A stretch of DNA of 64,000 nucleotides from Erysipelotrichaceae bacterium (lineage in GTDB: Bacteria; Bacillota_I; Bacilli_A; Erysipelotrichales; Erysipelotrichaceae). The notes below the pieces were generated by a model. The model was given only the letters and a program-made list of their open reading frames with translations, was not told the DNA's origin and did no database searches. The translations under genes were made by a program, and so were the position numbers. The stretch lies in the NCBI GenBank assembly GCA_017442805.1, contig JAFRZA010000002.1, positions 1-64,000 of the forward strand. Reading direction: 5' to 3'. Positions 16,041-24,322 of the stretch are shown piece after piece. Every line of letters begins with the position of its first letter. Within the stretch, counting starts at the first letter, position 1.

Positions 16041-17936
16041 CTATTCGCCGCTGGCCTGCTTCATCAGGTCACAGATGCGGTTGGAGAATTCGACCGGGTC
16101 TTCGATATTGAAGCCTTCGATCAGCAAGGCCTGCTGATACAGCAGATCAGCATACTCGTCAACTTTCTCCGGAGCGTCCTTCTCCACCTTCTGAAGCACT
16201 TTGAAGATGTCATGGTCGGGGTTGATCTCCAGGATCTTGGTCGCCTTGGGGGCGGCATTGCCTTCCGGCATCTTGGAGAGATACTTTTCCATGTCCAGGG
16301 AGATGCCGTCGGAAGCGGCCACCAGGCAGACCGGATGGCTCTTCAGCCTTGAAGAGATCCTGACTTCCCTGACCCTGCCTTCCAGGGCTTTACCCATGGC
16401 CTTCAGCAGATCTTCGTTGTTCTTGACGAGTTCTTCCTTGGCCTGCTTTTCCTCTTCGGTCTCGACTTCGGTATCGGCCTGCTGGGCATTCTGGAAGCTC
16501 TTGCCGTCGTACTCGCGCATCATCATGATCACGAATTCGTCGATGTCGTCGGTCATGAACAGCACCTCATAGCCCTTGTCCAGCAGCTTTTCGATGGCCG
16601 GCAGCTTCCTGATCTGTTCAACGGATGAACCGGTAGCGTAGTAGATGTCCTTCTGCCCGTCCTTCATCCGTTCCCTGTATTCCTTCAGGGTGACGTACTT
16701 GTCCTCATTGGAGGAATAGAACAGTAGCAGATCCTGCAGCTCATCCTTATGCATGCCGTAATCCTGATAACAGCCGTACTTCAGAGAGTAGCCGAAGTTC
16801 TTGTAGAACTTCTCGTACTTCTCGCGCTCCTTGATCAGCATGTTGACCAGGGCGCTCTTGACCCGTTTGGTCACCGACTTGCCCAGTTCCTGCAGCTGGC
16901 TGTCCTTCTGCAGCATTTCCCTGCTTATGTTCAGGGAAACGTCGTCCGAGTCGACCAGACCCTTGACGAAGTGGAAGTAGTCAGGCAGCAGTTCCTTGCA
17001 GCGGTCCATGATGAAGACGCCCTTGGAATAAAGCTGCAGACCGGCTTCATAGTCGCGGGAATAGTAATTGTAGGGTATCCGGGAAGGAATGTACAGCAGC
17101 GCCTTGTAGGAAACGTTGCCTTCCAGGCTGTAGTGGATCACTTCCAGCGGGTCTTCGTAATCATAGAACTGGGACTTGTAGAAGCTGTTGTAGTCCTCGT
17201 CCTTGATGTCCTTCTTGTTTCTTCTCCATAAGGGCACCATGGTATTGAGGGTCTTCAGTGTCTCGATGGTCTCGTGTTCATCATCGCTGCCTTCCTTGGG
17301 CACGGACTTTTCCACCATCATCTGGATGGGGTAGCGGATGTAGTCGGAATACTTCCTGACCAGCTGTTCGATGCTGTACTTGTCGAGGTATTCGGAATAT
17401 CTGACCTCGTCGGTATCTTCCCTGAGCTTCAGGGTGATCTTCGTTCCGACGGCCTGGCGTTCGCCCGGTTCGATGGTATAGCCGCTCTGACCGTCAGAAT
17501 GCCAGCGGTAGGCGTCCTCGCCCACCTTGCGGCTTTCCACGGTGATGGAATCAGCCACCATGAAGGCGGAATAGAAGCCGACGCCGAACTGGCCGATGAT
17601 GTCGACTTCCTTGCTGTTCTCCAGCTGTTGACGGAACTCGGAAGTGCCGCTGTGAGCGATGGTTCCCAGGTTTTTCTCCAGTTCCTCAGCGTTCATGCCG
17701 ATGCCGTTATCTTCAATGGACAGCGTCCGGGCGTCCCTGTCGACTTCCAGCTGAATGCTCAGCGGATTGGATGAGGTATAGGCGCTGTCGGTCAGCGACA
17801 GGAAATGGCGCTTGTCGAGGGCATCGGAAGCGTTGGAGATCAGCTCACGTAAGAAGATCTCGCGGTTTGTATAAATGGAATTGATCATCAGATCCAGCAG
17901 TTTCTTTGATTCAGTCTTAAACTGTTTCTTGCTCAT
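16041..17936 (-). CDS. htpG: Hsp90 chaperone HtpG
   Basis: A 631-residue Hsp90. The GHKL ATPase domain is evident: REIFLRELISNASDALDK (catalytic glutamate and Mg-binding asparagine), SIEDNGIGMNAEEL, and GQFGVGFYSAFMVAD. The middle domain carries the DEDYNSFYKSQ and SREMLQKDSQLQ segments and the dimerisation domain ends the chain. It acts on client proteins in the cytoplasm under stress. An AAGGAG site precedes the ATG by about 11 bases. A CIRCE operator stands in the leader, so HrcA control is expected. It is transcribed alone. Confidence 0.97.
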   Translation of the reverse strand: MSKKQFKTESKKLLDLMINSIYTNREIFLRELISNASDALDKRHFLSLTDSAYTSSNPLSIQLEVDRDARTLSIEDNGIGMNAEELEKNLGTIAHSGTSEFRQQLENSKEVDIIGQFGVGFYSAFMVADSITVESRKVGEDAYRWHSDGQSGYTIEPGERQAVGTKITLKLREDTDEVRYSEYLDKYSIEQLVRKYSDYIRYPIQMMVEKSVPKEGSDDEHETIETLKTLNTMVPLWRRNKKDIKDEDYNSFYKSQFYDYEDPLEVIHYSLEGNVSYKALLYIPSRIPYNYYSRDYEAGLQLYSKGVFIMDRCKELLPDYFHFVKGLVDSDDVSLNISREMLQKDSQLQELGKSVTKRVKSALVNMLIKEREKYEKFYKNFGYSLKYGCYQDYGMHKDELQDLLLFYSSNEDKYVTLKEYRERMKDGQKDIYYATGSSVEQIRKLPAIEKLLDKGYEVLFMTDDIDEFVIMMMREYDGKSFQNAQQADTEVETEEEKQAKEELVKNNEDLLKAMGKALEGRVREVRISSRLKSHPVCLVAASDGISLDMEKYLSKMPEGNAAPKATKILEINPDHDIFKVLQKVEKDAPEKVDEYADLLYQQALLIEGFNIEDPVEFSNRICDLMKQASGE

Positions 17937-17955
17937 CTTATAAACATCTCCTTTT

Positions 17956-17982
17956 TTAGCACTCTAAACTCTTGACTGCTAA
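17956..17982. promoter_or_regulatory. CIRCE operator (HrcA site) of htpG
   Basis: TTAGCACTC, nine bases, GACTGCTAA on the plus strand: the consensus TTAGCACTC-N9-GAGTGCTAA with a single mismatch in one arm. It lies just downstream of the -10 box, an arrangement that lets HrcA block transcription. Confidence 0.93.
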
Positions 17983-17985
17983 TAC

Positions 17986-18014
17986 ATAATACAACATGCG
18001 GACGGAGAATTCAA
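17986..18014 (-). promoter_or_regulatory. htpG promoter
   Basis: Minus-strand TTGAAT (18014-18009), 17-base spacer, TATTAT (17991-17986), immediately followed by CIRCE. Confidence 0.8.
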
Positions 18015-18017
18015 CAC

Positions 18018-18956
18018 CTAATGCCTGCTTATTATCCTTTCGCACATCTGCTTCAGTTCATTTCTGACCTCTTCAGGCGACAGGATGGTGACGGCGCCGT
18101 CAAAGGTGAAGACCCAGGCGTAGAAGGTCGGCGAGACGGTGGCGTTGACGTTGCAGGTGAAGCTGTCCTCGTCCATATCGGTAATGATCATGTCGCTGCC
18201 GAACTGCTTGACCAGTTCATCATACAGGTTGCCCCGGCACTTCAGAGTGACATTGGTCTTCTGACCGGAAAACATCCTGAAGGTCTGGTTCATGTAGGCA
18301 GCCACGTCAAACTGCTTCTTCTCGTAGCGCTCATCCAGCAGTTCGACCTTTTCCATCTTGTCCAGGCGGTAGTTGACCGGCTGGCTGTACTTGATCTGCC
18401 AGCCGATCAGGTAGTAGCGGTCGGAATCGACGATCAGGTCATAGGGGAACACCTTGTAGTCGTGCTTCCGCTGGCGCTTCTGACCGGAGGCGTCATAGTC
18501 GAAGTATTTGAAGGTAATGGCCCGCTGCTGGGCAATGGCCCCGATGATGGCGCTGACGTTGTAGTAGATCTGCTCATTGGCGCTCTTATTGTTTTCATAA
18601 TCGCCGCTTTCCAGCAGCCGGCGGTCATAGCGGTTGGTCATCTCCAGCAGCTTTTCCATGATCTCCGCGCTCTTCTTACGCGAGAGGAAGCTGCTCGCTC
18701 TGATCAGATCGATCAGCACCCGCAGTTCCGCCGTTTCCAGCGCGCCGCCGGAAAAGTAATAGCCCTCACGGCCCGACTCAATGGTATAGCCCATCTCGTT
18801 CAGTTCTCTGACATCGCTGTAGATGGTCTTTCTTTCCGCCCGGATGCCTCTGGAATCAAGATGGGAAATGATGGACTCCGTATTGATGCTGTGGTCCTCA
18901 TTGGAATTGGTCCTGAGGTAATTCAGGACTTCTAACAAACGCTGTTTATTCTTCAT
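18018..18956 (-). CDS. WYL-domain transcriptional regulator
   Basis: 312 residues. An N-terminal winged helix (KNKQRLLEVLNYLRTN, HLDSRGIRAERKTIYSDVRELNEMGY) is followed by a WYL domain (AITFKYFDYDASGQKRQRKHDYKVFPYDLIVDSDRYYLIGW; note the YYLIGW core) and a C-terminal beta domain. WYL proteins bind nucleotides or nucleic acid and control defence, DNA repair or metabolism genes; the target here is unknown. ATG 18956 follows GGTGATTG; an upstream in-frame TTG (18962) overlaps that site. TATAAT lies at 18974-18979. No defence genes adjoin it. Confidence 0.9.
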   Translation of the reverse strand: MKNKQRLLEVLNYLRTNSNEDHSINTESIISHLDSRGIRAERKTIYSDVRELNEMGYTIESGREGYYFSGGALETAELRVLIDLIRASSFLSRKKSAEIMEKLLEMTNRYDRRLLESGDYENNKSANEQIYYNVSAIIGAIAQQRAITFKYFDYDASGQKRQRKHDYKVFPYDLIVDSDRYYLIGWQIKYSQPVNYRLDKMEKVELLDERYEKKQFDVAAYMNQTFRMFSGQKTNVTLKCRGNLYDELVKQFGSDMIITDMDEDSFTCNVNATVSPTFYAWVFTFDGAVTILSPEEVRNELKQMCERIISRH

Positions 18957-18973
18957 TGTCAATCACCACTATC

Positions 18974-18979
18974 ATTATA
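18974..18979 (-). promoter_or_regulatory. -10 box of WYL regulator gene
   Basis: Minus-strand TGTATAAT, 18 bases before the ATG; -35 not evident. Confidence 0.45.
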
Positions 18980-19052
18980 CATCTATGCCGTTTTTTCGGA
19001 CAGTAAAAGTGACCGGATAATCTAGAATGTAGGTGTCTGGAGGTACAGCAAC

Positions 19053-19568
19053 ATGAAGAAAACGGATTTATATCTCATCTCGGAAGGCTTTCTCTTTCTG
19101 GCTCTGGGAAGCTATGTCAATGAAGACTGGCTCATCAGTGTGACGGCTTTCACCTTATCCGCCGTGCTGATGGTACTGCTGATGATCACCGGCGAATCCC
19201 GCAGGGCGGATGGCAGGGATGTGCTGATCGTCTTTATGATCCAGCTGCTCATCACCCTTTCAACATTCAGCAGCCATACCCTGCTTCCCTGCCTGATGGT
19301 AAACGCCGTTTCCGTAATTCAGCTGATCGTTTTAAGTCTCCTTTCTTCCCGAAGCCGGAAAGTCGTCACGGTTTTCTCGCTCAGCGCGGTTGCCCTTGTC
19401 TTTCTGGCCGTTGTGCTCGCTCACATCTTCATCAGCGCTGTCTTCCATACCAGAGAAGTGATGGCTGTCTCCTATCTGCCCATGCTGGCCATGTTGTCCG
19501 TTCCATACCTCTACCGGCTGGCGGAAGGATTCAGCCTTCATCACCGCCATTCAATGCAGCTGCGCTGA
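19053..19568 (+). CDS. Small polytopic membrane protein, unknown
   Basis: 171 residues with about five hydrophobic helices (residues 8-22, 28-45, 57-72, 82-96, 105-130) and a basic C-terminus. No family motif is recognised. A GGAGG site twelve bases before the ATG supports translation, and a TAATCT-type -10 lies before it. It is a single gene divergent from the WYL regulator; shared control with that regulator is possible but not shown. Confidence 0.65.
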   Translation: MKKTDLYLISEGFLFLALGSYVNEDWLISVTAFTLSAVLMVLLMITGESRRADGRDVLIVFMIQLLITLSTFSSHTLLPCLMVNAVSVIQLIVLSLLSSRSRKVVTVFSLSAVALVFLAVVLAHIFISAVFHTREVMAVSYLPMLAMLSVPYLYRLAEGFSLHHRHSMQLR

Positions 19569-19592
19569 CCGCTGCTTCTCATACACCTCCGG

Positions 19593-19615
19593 AAAGGGGC
19601 TTCGGCCCCTTTCTT
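19593..19615 (+). terminator. Terminator after small membrane protein
   Basis: AAAGGGGC-ttcg-GCCCCTTT with TTC tail; the loop is a UUCG-type tetraloop. Confidence 0.8.
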
Positions 19616-19625
19616 CAGGCAAATG

Positions 19626-19655
19626 AAAAGCTCTGATGATTCAGAGCTTTCTTTC
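19626..19655 (-). terminator. Terminator of tRNA-Leu
   Basis: AAAGCTCTGA-tgat-TCAGAGCTTT perfect stem; the minus strand continues TTTTCATTTG. Confidence 0.85.
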
Positions 19656-19661
19656 TGCTTA

Positions 19662-19748
19662 TGGTGCTCAAGATGGGACTTGAACCCACACGGATTTCAC
19701 TCCAACGGATTTTGAGTCCGTCGCGTCTGCCGATTTCGCCACTTGAGC
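19662..19748 (-). tRNA. tRNA-Leu (CAA anticodon)
   Basis: An 87-nt class II tRNA on the minus strand: acceptor GCTCAAG/CTTGAGC, anticodon stem ACGGA/TCCGT around CTCAAAA (anticodon CAA), a long variable arm, T-arm GGGTTCAAGTCCC, encoded CCA. It decodes UUG. Confidence 0.95.
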
Positions 19749-19797
19749 GTTCCTGGATTATTCTATAACAAATATCCAGTCTTTTCAATTGCCGGTA

Positions 19798-20553
19798 TCA
19801 GTCGGAAACCTTGGTGAGTCTGCCGACCAGCAGATAACGGGCGTTGGTCCATTCGTATGAGCAGGTAACGAAGGAAACGATCTTGTCCTCCTTGCTGATG
19901 ACGGCGTCGCTGGTGAAAGTCGAGCGGCGGCGCAGTCCCTCAATGTAATCCAGGAAGTCCTGGTCATCCTTGAGGTTGAAGCGGACGAATTCCCTGGCTC
20001 CGTTTTCCGTCGTCATCGACAGCATTTCGATCTCATAGGTGCCGTCCGGCGTATAGAGCATCAGCGTCTTGTGCTTTTCATAGTATTCCTGCTTGGAATA
20101 GTTCTTGAATTCAGCGAACATCAGGCCCTGCTTGTTGTGGTGGCCGTAGATGATGGTGTTCTTGTCCACAAACGGGTCATCACAGCGGTAGTCGATGAAC
20201 AGCGTTCCGCACTTGTTGTATTCGCCGGTGATCAGATGTCTCAGGTAATGCTTGTTGTCGGTTCCCTTAACGATCGGATAGTCGACCACGGTGCCCGGCA
20301 GGGTGATCCAGGCCCTGACGTTCTTGTCAATGGACTGTAAGGCGGCAAAGTCGATGCTGACTTCACTGCCGTCCTGGCTGTCCGTCTCAACGGGGTGGAT
20401 CTGTTCCTGAATATCCTTATAAGCGGTCTTGGCCTTGCTATCTTCGATGATGGTTGAAGTCGTCAGATAGGCTCCGATGACAAAGGTACAGAAGAAGAAC
20501 ACGAACAGTGCTGACTGAAGTGCTCTCTGAGCGTTAACCTTTTTCTTTCCCAT
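19798..20553 (-). CDS. Class B sortase
   Basis: A 251-residue transpeptidase that would attach surface proteins to peptidoglycan. Residues 11-33 form a signal anchor. The catalytic triad is visible: H138 in IIYGHHNKQG, C231 in VSFVTCSYE and R239 in NARYLLVGR. Domain order and insertions (KNYSKQEYYEKHKTLMLYTPDG) are those of SrtB. ATG 20553 is chosen because AAAGGAG lies nine bases upstream. No NPQTN- or LPxTG-like substrate is encoded in this window, and the nearby SLH proteins do not carry a sorting signal, so its substrate lies elsewhere. Confidence 0.92.
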   Translation of the reverse strand: MGKKKVNAQRALQSALFVFFFCTFVIGAYLTTSTIIEDSKAKTAYKDIQEQIHPVETDSQDGSEVSIDFAALQSIDKNVRAWITLPGTVVDYPIVKGTDNKHYLRHLITGEYNKCGTLFIDYRCDDPFVDKNTIIYGHHNKQGLMFAEFKNYSKQEYYEKHKTLMLYTPDGTYEIEMLSMTTENGAREFVRFNLKDDQDFLDYIEGLRRRSTFTSDAVISKEDKIVSFVTCSYEWTNARYLLVGRLTKVSD

Positions 20554-20620
20554 GTATTTCACTCCTTTAAACACACACCTAATATTTTACCTTTTTTATT
20601 TTCTTTTGCAAACTCCGGCT

Positions 20621-21115
20621 TCACTCCCGCTCAGCCAGCCAGTCATAGGCCAGCCGCGGCGAGCCGTCTTCCAGGCGGATGATCCCGCGCTTCACAAACC
20701 CGTTGGCCTCGACGGTCTTCTGCATCGGCAGATTATCCTGATGGGTGTCGACGCGCAGATGGCCGATGACGCTCTTGCAGTAGTCGAAACAGGCTCTGCC
20801 TACTCCTCCGGCCATTCCCGAAGAGCCCAGCCGGTGGATGGTGCCGTAAGGCTGATCGCTTCGCCAGCTGCCTTTTTCAATTACCAGATAGGTGGGATCC
20901 TCGCCGATGATGAAGGCAAAGACGCCGGCGATCCTTCCTTCATGAAGGCAGATGTACAGGTTTCCCCGTTCAATGTCTTTTCTGATCATTTCCTTCTGCG
21001 GATAGCCGTTGATCCACTGGTTCAGGTTGCCGCTGGCGCGCATGAAAGCCCGCGCCTTGTCATAGACTTCCATGATCTCTTCAAGATCCTTGATCCGGGC
21101 TCTGACGATTTCCAT
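20621..21115 (-). CDS. GNAT-family acetyltransferase
   Basis: 164 residues of the GNAT fold. IVRARIKDLEEIMEVYDKAR is the usual N-terminal strand-helix; RIAGVFAFIIGED is the central strand; SSGMAGGVGRACFDYCKS stands at the acetyl-CoA pyrophosphate loop (Q/RxxGxG/A variant reading GMAGGVG); HLRVDTHQDNLPMQKTVEANGFVKRG is motif B. The acceptor is unknown. It lies just downstream of nothing cotranscribed on its strand; the sortase gene follows it in the same direction after 67 bases with its own ribosome site. Confidence 0.85.
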   Translation of the reverse strand: MEIVRARIKDLEEIMEVYDKARAFMRASGNLNQWINGYPQKEMIRKDIERGNLYICLHEGRIAGVFAFIIGEDPTYLVIEKGSWRSDQPYGTIHRLGSSGMAGGVGRACFDYCKSVIGHLRVDTHQDNLPMQKTVEANGFVKRGIIRLEDGSPRLAYDWLAERE

Positions 21116-21189
21116 CTGACGCCTCCTTCATCAGGCATTATTATACGCCGCAAAGTGCTTCTTTCCTAACCAAACGCCTCACGGCAATG

Positions 21190-21222
21190 GCAAACCGGCC
21201 GTTTACCGGCCGGTCTGTCTCT
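21190..21222 (-). terminator. Possible terminator of nagA
   Basis: ACCGGCCG-tttac-CGGCCGGT perfect GC-rich stem; the T-run on the minus strand is weak (TTTGCC). Confidence 0.6.
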
Positions 21223-21223
21223 C

Positions 21224-22369
21224 TCAATAAACTTTCTCGCCCCTGACATAGGTGGCCATCACATTCACGTTCTCATCGATCAGCACCATGTCAGCGTCAT
21301 AGCCCTTATGCAGTTTTCCCTTGCGGCTGTAACAGCGGGCGATGACGGCGGGGTTGATGCTTGCCATCCGGACGATCTCGTTCCAGGACGCTCCGGTCAG
21401 TTCCCTGAAGGTGCTGATTCCCGAGCGCATGTCAACGGCGCTGCCGGCGATCGTGCCTTTATCCACGGTCACGGCCCGGATGCCCTGCTTACTGACGCGA
21501 TGACCGGAGAAGAAGTACTCGCCGTCCGGCAGTCCTCTGACCAGCGATGAATCGGTGATGATGGCAATGCGGTCCCTGATCAGCTTATAGGTCGTCTTAA
21601 GGACGTCGGGATGGATGTGGAAGCCGTCGGTTATCAGTTCGCACAGCAGCTCATCGCATAACAGACCGGCCGTCACCAGCCCGGGCTGACGGTGTTCGTG
21701 CTGACCCATGGCGTTGTACATGTGAGTCAGACCTACGGCGCCTTTCGCAATGGCCATCCGGGCCGTCTTTACGTCAGCTTCCGAATGGCCCAGCATCATG
21801 GAGATGCCCTGGGAAGTTCCGTATTCGATCAGTTCCATGGCGCCCGGCAGTTCCGGGGCAATGGTCATCTGAACGATCTTATGGCCGGAGGCTTCGATCA
21901 TCTTTTGGAATTCCTCAGTTGAGGGGTCTCTCAGCGTTTCCGGCTTCATGACCGCCGCTCTCTTCCGGGAAAGAAACGGTCCTTCCATGTGGATGCCCAG
22001 ACACTGGGCTCCTTCAAAATGAAAGTCAGCGGCATACTGCTTCATGACCTCGATCAGCCTGTCCTGATGATCGCTGACAAAGCTGGCCAGATAAGACGTG
22101 CAGCCGGAAGCGGATGCCTGGCGGCTGAAGACTTCCACGGCCTTCAATCCGTCTTCCAGAAAGTCATAGCCGTAACCGCCATGAACGTGGACATCAATGA
22201 ATCCGGGCAGAAGAATCAGACCATTGCCGTCGATGCGCTGCTCAGCCCGCCCTCGCAGGCTTTCATCTCCCGCTTCCAGAATGTGGCCGTCTTCAAAGAG
22301 GACACAGCCGTTTTTGATGAACTGCTTGTCGTCGGGATAGATGCTGACATTATGGATTGCCCTGATCAT
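21224..22369 (-). CDS. nagA: N-acetylglucosamine-6-phosphate deacetylase
   Basis: A 381-residue amidohydrolase that removes acetate from GlcNAc-6-phosphate, the first committed step of amino-sugar use and wall recycling. The metal site is built from HVHGGYGYDF, the glutamate in GIHMEGPFLSRKR, H in MLGHSEADV and H in GLTHMYNAMGQ; the catalytic aspartate is in IITDSSLVRG. The C-terminal NPAVIARCYSRKGKLHKGYDADMVLID is typical. AGGCGG precedes the ATG. No nagB lies in the window, so glucosamine-6-P deaminase is elsewhere. Confidence 0.96.
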   Translation of the reverse strand: MIRAIHNVSIYPDDKQFIKNGCVLFEDGHILEAGDESLRGRAEQRIDGNGLILLPGFIDVHVHGGYGYDFLEDGLKAVEVFSRQASASGCTSYLASFVSDHQDRLIEVMKQYAADFHFEGAQCLGIHMEGPFLSRKRAAVMKPETLRDPSTEEFQKMIEASGHKIVQMTIAPELPGAMELIEYGTSQGISMMLGHSEADVKTARMAIAKGAVGLTHMYNAMGQHEHRQPGLVTAGLLCDELLCELITDGFHIHPDVLKTTYKLIRDRIAIITDSSLVRGLPDGEYFFSGHRVSKQGIRAVTVDKGTIAGSAVDMRSGISTFRELTGASWNEIVRMASINPAVIARCYSRKGKLHKGYDADMVLIDENVNVMATYVRGEKVY

Positions 22370-22390
22370 GATCGTTACCGCCTTTTCTAA

Positions 22391-22399
22391 ATTATAGCA
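22391..22399 (-). promoter_or_regulatory. Extended -10 promoter of nagA
   Basis: Minus-strand TGCTATAAT, 22 bases before the ATG. Confidence 0.5.
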
Positions 22400-22408
22400 T
22401 GCCGAATA

Positions 22409-22435
22409 AAGGAAGGACCTTCATCCTTCCTTTAA
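22409..22435 (-). terminator. Terminator of first SLH surface protein gene
   Basis: AAAGGAAGG-accttcat-CCTTCCTTT, with TTTATTCGG on the minus strand. Confidence 0.75.
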
Positions 22436-22438
22436 CCG

Positions 22439-24193
22439 TTATTCTTCTAAATAATCGTTATAATTATACAGCATATCCACCAGCAGCGCTCTGGTTCCCT
22501 TGGTCTTTGGGCGGAACTTGCTGCCGAGGATTCGTTCAAACATGTAGTTGTTGTAGCACCAGATGACCGCCTTCTTGTTATTGGAACTCAGTCCGTCAAG
22601 GTCGGTGAACGGGCAGCTCATGCCGGTAACATTGGGCTTACCGGCCATCTTCCAGATCATGATGGCCAGCTGCGCTCTGGTGATTTTGCCCTTGGGCGAG
22701 AAGGTGGTTTCAGAGGTTCCGTTGATGATTCCCTGATTGTAGCACCAGATGATGCCTTTCAGATTGTTTCCGGTAATGCCGTCCAGATCAGTGAACGGAC
22801 AGGTCAGACCATCAACGCTTGGTTTTCCGGCCATTTTGTAAAGCATGATGCAGAACTGCGTCCTGGTACAGTTGCCTTCCGGACTGAAGGTGGTAGAACT
22901 GGTGCCGTTGACGATTCCCTCATTGTACGCCCAGCTGATATGACTGAAACCCGGTGAATTCATCGGAACGTCTTCGAACGGATTGAATATTACATACACT
23001 TCCAGCGGATAGGCTATGTCGTCAACCTTGGTCGTGATCTTGATGTTATATTCCCAGCCCATTACCAGATCAGTAAAACTATATGATCTGTTCTTTATCG
23101 TTGTCAGTTTCTCGCCTTCCAGGTAGATATTGTATTTGCTGGCGCCGGGAACTTCCGTCCAGCTTAAAGTCAGTCCGGAAGCAGACATCTCCACGCTGTC
23201 CACAGCCAGGATCCTGGTCCAGGTTCCTGCCCAATCATTGCGGTTTTTCCAGTAACCGGAAGCCAGCTGCTTGGCTGTCTTCACCAGTTCGCCGTTCTGC
23301 CAGTAACCATTGCCCAGTGAACTGTAGTTGTCCCAGCCCTTTCCCCACTTGTTTCCCAGCGTGACTTCCCTAAGAGAATTTGTATGGTTAAACATGCCAA
23401 AAATGTCAGGCTCTGCCGCAGTGTCAAAATCGGAAATGTCCAGTTCCTTAAGTGAGTGGCAGTTTGAGAACATCCAGTTCATATTTGTTACCGCTGATGT
23501 GTCATATTCCTCGCGGACGATTTCTTCCAGTGAATAACATTCGGCAAACATGGCCCACATCGAGGTAACGCCTTCCATATCAATATACGTTTCCGCCGTC
23601 TTCAGCGATGTACAGCCTCTGAACATCGAACTTGTTTCTGTGATCTGACCAATCTCCACGTAGACAGTTTCCAGTCTGCAATCATTTTCAAACAAGCTGT
23701 TAACTGTGCAATTACATAAGCCCACAAATGCAGCAGTAGCATTTGTGTATTCACGAAAGCTTATTCTGGCTCCGTTTAAGTCATAGACTCCGGTGGTATA
23801 GATTCCCTTTACCTTCAGTCTGTTTTCCTCTTCGACATAAAGTCCACCTTGATGGAGAAAATAAACCGTGCCGGTAAACTCATTGTCGGCAACGTCACTG
23901 AAAGTACCGGTTTTACCTTCCTGCAGACCATCAAGACTGTTGACGCCGGTAAGGACAAAATCGCCGTTTTTCAGCAGTACGGCAACCATGTAGACTTCCT
24001 CGTCGCCTCTGGTAACCCGCATTTCGCGGCAGCTGTACCTGTTGTCAGTTCGCAGAAGGCCGACCGCCTTTCCTTTAACAACTTCTTCCTCATTTACATT
24101 GCGCGCTCTGACCGTGACGGGCAGCTGCGGCAACAGGAAAGCCATGGCCAGGACGGCTGTCAGAATAACGCGAAAAAACTTTCTACCTTTCAT
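22439..24193 (-). CDS. Secreted BspA-like protein with SLH-type repeats (copy 1)
   Basis: 584 residues. A signal peptide (residues 1-30, ending PVTVRA) leads into a DUF285/BspA-like leucine-rich region (about 150-290), whose repeat units are seen as TSSMFRGCTSLKTAETYI, MWAMFAECYSLEEI and MNWMFSNCHSLKELDI. A fibronectin-like segment follows (about 325-405) and then three SLH-type repeats (about 405-580) with HISWAYNEGIVNGTSSTTFS, IIWCYNQGIINGTSETTFS and VIWCYNNYMFERILGSKF. SLH domains bind secondary wall polymers, so a surface location is expected. GAGGAGG lies seven bases before the ATG. A paralogue precedes it in tandem. Confidence 0.88.
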   Translation of the reverse strand: MKGRKFFRVILTAVLAMAFLLPQLPVTVRARNVNEEEVVKGKAVGLLRTDNRYSCREMRVTRGDEEVYMVAVLLKNGDFVLTGVNSLDGLQEGKTGTFSDVADNEFTGTVYFLHQGGLYVEEENRLKVKGIYTTGVYDLNGARISFREYTNATAAFVGLCNCTVNSLFENDCRLETVYVEIGQITETSSMFRGCTSLKTAETYIDMEGVTSMWAMFAECYSLEEIVREEYDTSAVTNMNWMFSNCHSLKELDISDFDTAAEPDIFGMFNHTNSLREVTLGNKWGKGWDNYSSLGNGYWQNGELVKTAKQLASGYWKNRNDWAGTWTRILAVDSVEMSASGLTLSWTEVPGASKYNIYLEGEKLTTIKNRSYSFTDLVMGWEYNIKITTKVDDIAYPLEVYVIFNPFEDVPMNSPGFSHISWAYNEGIVNGTSSTTFSPEGNCTRTQFCIMLYKMAGKPSVDGLTCPFTDLDGITGNNLKGIIWCYNQGIINGTSETTFSPKGKITRAQLAIMIWKMAGKPNVTGMSCPFTDLDGLSSNNKKAVIWCYNNYMFERILGSKFRPKTKGTRALLVDMLYNYNDYLEE

Positions 24194-24273
24194 AATGCAT
24201 CCTCCTCATATAAATTAAATTATTACTGAAGCATCGCTTCGATATCTTACAGATTGATTATAGCACATAAAAA

Positions 24274-24291
24274 GGGAAGGATATCCTTCCC
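24274..24291 (-). terminator. Terminator of second SLH surface protein gene
   Basis: GGGAAGGATATCCTTCCC, an 18-base perfect palindrome followed by TTTTTATG on the minus strand. Confidence 0.75.
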
Positions 24292-24322
24292 TCAGCATAT
24301 AATCGGTAATCGTAAATGAAAG

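Noticed and set aside
8674..19748. tRNA genes as integration sites of mobile DNA
   Set aside because: No integrase, no repeated tRNA 3' end and no change in gene content beside the three tRNA genes.
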